Source: Typha latifolia (lineage: Eukaryota > Streptophyta > Magnoliopsida > Poales > Typhaceae). From it: a stretch of DNA of 64,000 nt. Each line of letters starts with the position of its first letter. Within the stretch, counting starts at the first letter, position 1. The stretch is from NCBI GenBank assembly GCA_019914945.1, contig CM034113.1, forward strand, positions 2,294,001 through 2,358,000, given 5' to 3'. Under the pieces are notes generated by a model. The model was given only the letters and a program-made list of their open reading frames with translations, did no database searches and was not told the DNA's origin. Below, piece after piece: positions 57,600 through 64,000 of this stretch. The translations under genes and the position numbers were made by a program.

Positions 57600-59100
57600 A
57601 AAAACAATTCTAGAGATCATGAAGACCCTAAGTGAAATCCATCTTCCACTTGAAAACGCTAAGTTATCACGTTCAATCGCACAATAAACATCAAGATATT
57701 AACTTTAATGTGATCAAAACTCGAAAACGCACGAAATCAATCAAGATCAAGAGACTCAATTGAATAAAAAATAAGAAAATTGATGGATGATCATACCTCG
57801 CAAAAAGTTTCAGTCGAAAGACGCTAGATCCGGAGGAGAACTACCCTCTAAAAGGGTTTGAAGTGAAAATTTTGATGAAAAAGACCGAGATCTTGAAGAT
57901 TTGAGAGGGAGAAAATGAAGGGTTTCTAGGGTTTGGAAGATGGAAGATGAAAACCCTTGGGTTCAGACGCACTATATAAAGAACCCTCGAGTGCGTTCAA
58001 ACGCGCCAGTCACTACGTAAAAATTCAAAAATCTGCGTTCGAACGCCCTTTTTTTTAAGTAAAAATTCTAAGAAAAGAAATAAAAAAAATCTTTTTGGAG
58101 ATGCACTTCTAGAAATTCAAAATAGATTTAAAACATAGAATATGACAATCAAATGAAATAAGTCATACACAAATCAATCAAATCATCAAAAACATATTAT
58201 AATCAATTCTAATGCATCACTCAAAATTAAATTAATCTTGATTGATCATAACAATATGCATATCCAAATTGAGCATAGATAACATGAAACATTCTTCTTA
58301 AATAAACTTTCCTATTTAAACAATGATACAACACAGTAGTTAAATCGACTTAGTATTTAAATTTTAACTTTTCGACTTATTCTCCATAATAGAACAGGAA
58401 TTTTTTCTATAATTTTTTTATATTGAAACCATATAGGTGCAAACAAGATAGTCACAAATATCAAAAAAATGTGCAAAAAGATAATGTTCAGGTAGTCCTT
58501 TTCTTGTAGTACATATTAAATAATGTGCAAGAAGATATTCACAAATATCAAAAAAAAATGTATTTAATTTGCAAATAATGTACTGAGTCAAATTGGACCC
58601 TAAACAAGATGACTTTCACACTAACTCATTGTAGCCCTTTTCATTGATCTTTTATGAATACACTTTTGATGACAAAGCATGAGGTCAAATTGTGCAAATC
58701 AAAGTCAATAGTGAGCTATTTAAAAAAAATATTTCATGATGTCATGCTCACTCAAGAATATACACATGTTATGAGTGCATTAAATTTAGTTTAATTATCA
58801 TAAAAGTCGAGAGAGTGAATAAATCAGAAATGATACAATATACTACAAGATGACAAAATTGACTATAATAACTCATAATCAAGAGAAAAATTATATTTAT
58901 ATGTCAAGAGTATATTATTGAATCTAGGAGTGCATCAATTTTTTTTTATATAACAAAAACTCTCAACAAATCTGAAACTAAAACCAAAGAGAAAATTTCA
59001 GAGTAAAAGAAAACCTAAAAAGAAATGAAATAAAATAAAAAAACATGCAAACCAAAACACAAAAAAATCAATCAAAAGCACAAATCCCTAAAGAAGTACG
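57600..59100 (-). other. Spacer between pol and the extra ORF
   Basis: About 1.5 kb, mostly AT-rich, within the copia element. It contains another palindrome (GCGTTCAAACGC and GCGTTCGAACGC, 57985-58050) about 450 bp upstream of the extra ORF's ATG. In minus orientation it could hold that ORF's promoter. No other frame is supported. Confidence 0.4.
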
Positions 59101-59109
59101 AAGATACTC

Positions 59110-62045
59110 AAATCTCTATAAATTCAAGGGTTTTGTAAATAAATCTCCCAACTGTTTCTCTGTCTCAACATGTTCCAGTGCTATTATTTTGTCTTCAACT
59201 AACTCGCGTATAAAATGATGTTGGATATTAATATGTTTTGTACGCGAATGTTGAATAGGATTTTTCAATATATTAATAGCACTCATATTGTCATAATAAA
59301 GCACCATAGTATCTTGTTCAATAACGTAATCTTTGACCATCTATTTCATCCATAGTAACTGAGAACAACAACTTTCTGCTGCAATGTACTCAGCCTCTAT
59401 AATAGATAAAGATATCGAGTTTTGTTTCTTACTATGCCAAGCAACCAGATTATTTCTAATATAAAAACATCAGCCTGAGATAGTTTTTCTATCATCACAT
59501 GAACCTGCCCCCAATCGAACTGTGTATCCAGATATGATAGCTCCCGAGTCATAAGTAAACCAGATACATAAATCAACTATGCCACCGACATATTTTATGA
59601 TACTTTTCACAGCAAACAAATGTGTCTCCTTAGGTTAAAACTAAAACATATCACACACATCAACGCTAAATGCAATGTCTGGTATACTAGCAGTTAAGTA
59701 CAAATGACTACCAATCATGCTCTTATATAGTGTCTGATCAACACTTTTTCCTGAAATATCTTTACCTAGTTTGGTAGTTGTACTCATAAGAGTTCTAGCA
59801 TGTTTTGCATTTTCTAAACTGAATTTAGTCACAAGATCCTTAGCATACTTGGTTTGAGCGAGAAATATTTCTCTTTCCAATTGAGTAATTTGAAGTCACA
59901 AAAATAACTTCAACTCACCCATCATGCTCATCTCAAAATAATTGTGCATAAGATCTGCAAACTCCTTAGTTAAAGATTGACTCGTTGCCCCAAAGACAAT
60001 GTCGTCTACATATATTTCTGCCACAACTAAACACTTGTTCACACGTCTAATGAACGATGTCTTATTCACTCCCCCTCTTAGAGCTTGTTTTAGCCCGTAA
60101 AGAGCCTTTTCAATTTAAACACATGAGAAGAAAATTTATGATCTTCGAACCCCTCATGTTGTTCCATATAAACATCTTCATTCAGAGTACCATTCAAGAA
60201 ATCACTCTTAACATCCATTTGAAATAATTTAAATTTTAAATGACAAGCGATAGCAAGCAGTATACAAATAGACTCTAATCTAGCAACATGAGCAAATATC
60301 TCATCAAAATCTATACCCTCAACCTGAGTATATCCCTGTGCTACTAGTCTAGCTTTATTTCAAAATATATTGCCATGTTCATCACTTTTATTCTTGTATA
60401 TCCATTTTGTTCCAAAGACGTTCACATTCTTAGGTCTAGGAACTAAATACCAAACATCATTCCTAGAAAATTGCTCTAATTTTTCATGCATAGCATTAAC
60501 CCAAAAATTATCTAACAATGCTTCATTCACATTTTTAGGTTCAAAAGATGTATAACAAATAAATGATACCTCACTTTGGATTTGTCGTCTTGTCTTAATT
60601 GGTTCATTCACATCTCCGATCACTTGTGACAGTGGATGATTTAATTTCACTCTAGCAAATGGTTCTGGTACGTTGCAGTCATCTTTGTTCATTTCAACTT
60701 TGTCATCGTCCTGATTCTCAATTTCCAGATCAAGCTCCTTTCCAATTTCTTCATCATGTGTACCTGCAGAACAAAAATAGGAGTAGCTTCAGTTATATCA
60801 GCAGTGGATTCATCTATCATAACATTAGCAAATTTCATAACAGTAGAAGTGTCAAGATTAAATACTCTGTAGGCTCTGCTATTATTAGAATACCCTAAGA
60901 AGATGCCATCACTACTTCTAGTATCAAATTTAGTCAAGTGTTCTCGATCAGGCAAGATATAGCATTTACTACCAAAAACTCAAAAATATTTAACGCTAGG
61001 TTTCTTACCTTTCTAGATTTTATATGCAGTCATTTTTGTACCTAGTCTTAGATAAATATGATTTATCACATGTACCGCTGTATTAATCGCCTCTGTCCAA
61101 AATATTTGAGTAACCTTTTTAGCGTGAAGCATAACCCTAGCCATTTTCTGCACAACTCGGTTTTTTCTTTCCACAATTCCGTTCTATCGTGGAGTTATAG
61201 GAGCTGAAAATTTATGTTGAATACTAAGAGAATCGCAAAATATGGAAAAAATTTCATTTTCAAATTCTCTACCATGATCAGAACGAATCCTAACTATAGT
61301 AATAGATTTTTTATTCTGCAATTTTAGGCATAGTGATTTAAAAACTTCAAAGGTTTTAGACTTCTCACGTAAAAGGGCAACCTAGGTATATCTGGAGTAA
61401 TCATCGATCATTAAGAATATATAGCGTTTACCTCTGAGACTTTTCATTTTTGTTAGACCCATCAAGTCCATGTGAACTAATTGTAGCACACGGTCAGTGG
61501 TAGCTGCATTTACCTTTTTGTGTGAGATCCTAATTTATTTTTTAATTTGACATGAACCGCACACTATTTTTGACATTTCTTTCATCTTAGGTATTCCTCT
61601 TACCACTTCTTGTTTGGACAGAATAAATAATTCCTTGTGATTCACATATCCATGACGTTGATGCCAAAGATCTGCAATGTCGAAAGAGTCATGTTACATT
61701 TCATTTTATGTGAAGTTTCAACAACATAGCAATTATCAGATGTTATAGATCCATAACATATAACATTACCATCATGATCTAGAATAGTACAATCATTTTT
61801 GAAGAATTTTACCTCATAATCTTCGTCACAAAATTGAGTGATGCTTAGAAGATTTGCTTTCAAGCCCTTAACATAAAGAATATTTTCAAGAAAAGAAACC
61901 CGTGGAGAACTTACCTTTCCTTTACCTATTACCTTGGATGAATTACCATCCCCGAATGTCATAACTCCTCCTTCATGTTCTTCGAGATTAGAAAATAAGG
62001 ACTTGTCACCCGACATATGTCTAGAACAAACACTTTCTAAACACT
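59110..62045 (-). pseudogene. Ty1/copia pol (protease, integrase, RT, RNase H), decayed
   Basis: Minus strand, domains in copia order. Protease region at about 62045-62000: the catalytic LDSG motif reads LESV just before CSRHMSGD, and a stop codon precedes it. A gag-pre-integrase segment follows (YVKGLKANLLSI). Integrase lies at about 61640-60960, with the acidic residues in HMDLMG, RSDHGREFEN and NGIVERKNR; internal stops include one in place of the usual Gln before NG. The RT starts near 60690 (WVNAMHEKLEQF, FGTKWIYKNK), has KARLVAQGY and [12 protein letters not shown], and its catalytic YVDD is at 60012-60001. RNase H ends at about 59116 with YYDNMSAINI, the HSRTKHI motif and LGDLFTKPL. 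Several frameshifts and stops make it inactive. Confidence 0.85.
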
Positions 62046-62112
62046 ACAAATCAGAATTTAAAGCTTTTAAGGTTGTATGCACAACATAATATTTTAAATC
62101 ATTTTTCTTGAC

Positions 62113-63738
62113 TCATATGGCTTTTGTTTTCATTCCATAAATGAAAGCACTTCTAGGTTTTCGTAAAAATTTGCAATGAGATCGAATATGCCCTAGAATG
62201 CCGCAATGAAAGCATGTCGGAACAAACCCTTTTCTACTCACTTTTTGTTGAGGTGTGTGACTAAAGTTTACCTTTGGCACCGCTAAAGAATTACTAGATT
62301 GTTGATTAAACTTCAGTTTAGAGACATTTATCCAGGATTGCTTTGAAAATGCAGTCGATGACCTCAAGTTATCTTCATTTTGTATACCTGCAAAAATAAA
62401 AACAGTTTTATTATTATTTGAATTACTAGAGTATCTAATACCATACTTGTCTTTTCCAGAAATCTGAGCTTTTAAAATATTGTCTAGTTTGTTCTTCCCA
62501 TTAAGAAATATCACTTCTTTCTGCAATCGCTCTAGCTCAACTTCATCGGTCTTCATCTTATTTTTCGCATCGTCAAGTTCTTCAGAAAGGTTTTTGATAC
62601 GTTCAAGTTCTAATTTATACTTCTCCTCAAATTGATTTCTTTCTGATTCGATTACCTTGAGCCGTTGAAGTAATCTAAGATTACTTTTCTTGAGTTTAAA
62701 CGACTCCAGATATAAGTCATTATATGCCTTTTGTATTTCAGATTCATCTTCCTCAACTGGTAACATATCTAGATCATCTGTACTATCAGTATCAACTATA
62801 GAGTTAGTATTAAGAAGAGAGAAGGCAAAAGCTATAAAATTTTCTTTGTCTTTCTCAGAATCATCATCAGATCCATCTGAGTCATCCCAAGTGACTTTCA
62901 TAGCTTTATTCTTCCTTTTAAAACAATTAGGGCATTCTTGTGCAATGTGTCCAAAACTAGAATTCTTATTTTTCTATTTGATATTGTTGTTGCTTACCCC
63001 TGCATTCGAACTCACAGTATTCTTCTTTTTTACAAAAGCTTTACTTTTCTCAAGTTTTCAACATTCAACTTGTTTGGCTTTCGAAAGAATTTATCAAACT
63101 TTTTGACAAACATAGCCAACATCTCAACATCTAAATCACCTTTAACATCAGACTCCTCTATATTTTGTTCAACTGTGGATAAGGCCATCTCTTTGGACTT
63201 CTTCGGTCTCGAAAGGCTGGACTCAAATGTTTGTAGATTTTCTACCAATTGTTCAACTTTCATAGAATCGATGTTCTTACTTTCCTCAATAGCTATAACT
63301 TTCGTCTGAAACCTTTCTGGAAGAGACCTAAGGATTTTACGAACAATTCTATTTTCAGGAATTTTCTCTCCTAGGTTGATACTTGAGTTGACTATATCAC
63401 TCAACTTTGCATAGAACTCATCAAATATCTCATTCTCCTCCATATGTAGAGTTTCAAAACTAGTAGTCAATCTCTGAAGTTTAGAAAGTTTTACAGTCAT
63501 AGTTCCTTCGTGAGTAGTTTCTAAGATCGTCCAAGCTTCTTTTGTTATCTCACAAGTAGTTCTTCAAAATTCTTCCGAGAAAACACAACTAAAAATTGCA
63601 TTTATTGTCTTGCTATTCCATCCAACTTTTTTATAATTTGTCCTATCCCATGACTCTATCGGTTTTTCAGCAAGTTTATCATCCATAATGTACATTGGTG
63701 GACTCCAACCGTTTACAACGGCAAACCATACTCGCTCG
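62113..63738 (-). pseudogene. Sirevirus-like copia gag, broken
   Basis: Minus strand. It begins within the UBN2-type gag domain (ERVWFAVVNGWSPP, about 63738), continues through WDRTNYKKVGWN and, after an in-frame stop, a long intact stretch (63500-63030: FYAKLSDIVNSSINLGEKIP, ILRSLPERFQTKV). A shifted segment holds part of a first zinc knuckle (FGHIAQECPNC). A 262-residue frame (62901-62113) then has an acidic start, a long coiled coil (about residues 60-145) and a second knuckle CFHCGILGHIRSHC. Long gag with coiled coil and two knuckles is typical of Sireviruses. The element is cut at about 63738: the gag N-terminus, primer site and 5' LTR are absent. Confidence 0.8.
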
Positions 63739-63739
63739 T

Positions 63740-64000
63740 GGCTTCACCTTAAATCTCCCGTCATCCCCTATCTCCCTTTATTTTATTTTCTTTATGTTCG
63801 GTGTTGCAATTGTGGTGTTGGGTCATTTGTGGTCATGATAAAGTTATAAAACTTCGACTCTCTTTCTCATGTTTTTCTTCCAAGTCTCTTGTTATTGTGC
63901 TTATCCATCATGCTACTATTGATGATCACGAGATAGCTTGCTTACATATCGTAGCCCTATCTCTTCCGTTCTTTATTTGCTCGAGTACTTATATTTTTTT
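63740..64000. other. Unrelated flank right of the truncated copia element
   Basis: The copia similarity stops near 63738. The last 260 bp are pyrimidine-rich with no recognisable gene or repeat end. Confidence 0.5.

Overview
The window is nuclear DNA of a flowering plant. It is AT-rich, gene-poor and filled with nested LTR retrotransposons, and its few genes have plant-specific families and GT-AG introns. A monocot is my best guess: one gene copy is GC-rich, and a GGGTCCCACGTGTCAG-type block occurs near 26.45 kb. Nothing in the window fixes the species.

I can support only four intact genes. Two are secreted DIR1-like lipid-transfer proteins (5080-5397 and 19660-19974, both +). One is an acidic Glu/Ala/Pro/Val-rich protein of the Hev b 5 / pKIWI501 type (minus strand, two exons, 22873-23950). 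One is a small RIN4/NOI-family protein (plus strand, three exons, 51956-53778). The first three belong to a decayed tandem array of convergent DIR1-like(+)/Hev b 5-like(-) units. A third DIR1-like copy (17022-17174) keeps only its 3' half behind an LTR fragment. A fourth (about 22100-22424) keeps only promoter and leader.

Most of the remaining sequence is mobile DNA. 0-7.2 kb: first array unit plus fragments of an LTR family and inverted repeats. 7.24-14.55 kb: a complete non-coding LTR element with about 3-kb LTRs and a CATAT target duplication. 14.6-24 kb: the rest of the gene array, with LTR, copia and SINE-like insertions. 24-30.7 kb: intergenic sequence with clusters of ACGT motifs upstream of the Hev b 5-like gene. 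30.7-40 kb: a copia-type LTR, then a Sirevirus-like relic whose LTR is split by a solo copy of the 3-kb LTR (TSD GTTCA). 41.2-50.2 kb: a minisatellite split by two tail-to-tail copies of the 3-kb LTR and by a gag-only Ty3/gypsy element with an initiator-Met primer site. 51.9-53.8 kb: the RIN4-like gene. 54.5-63.7 kb: a minus-strand Sirevirus-like copia element with decayed gag-pol, an extra downstream ORF, a polypurine tract and a 3' LTR.

The most unusual signals are (i) the five-copy, TGTAAC...GTTACA-ended, non-coding 3-kb LTR family with long pyrimidine tracts and a perfect hairpin, and (ii) a CpG-rich palindrome, GCGTTCGAACGC, clustered in LTRs of two different retrotransposon superfamilies. 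All homology statements come from reading by eye. No database search was run.
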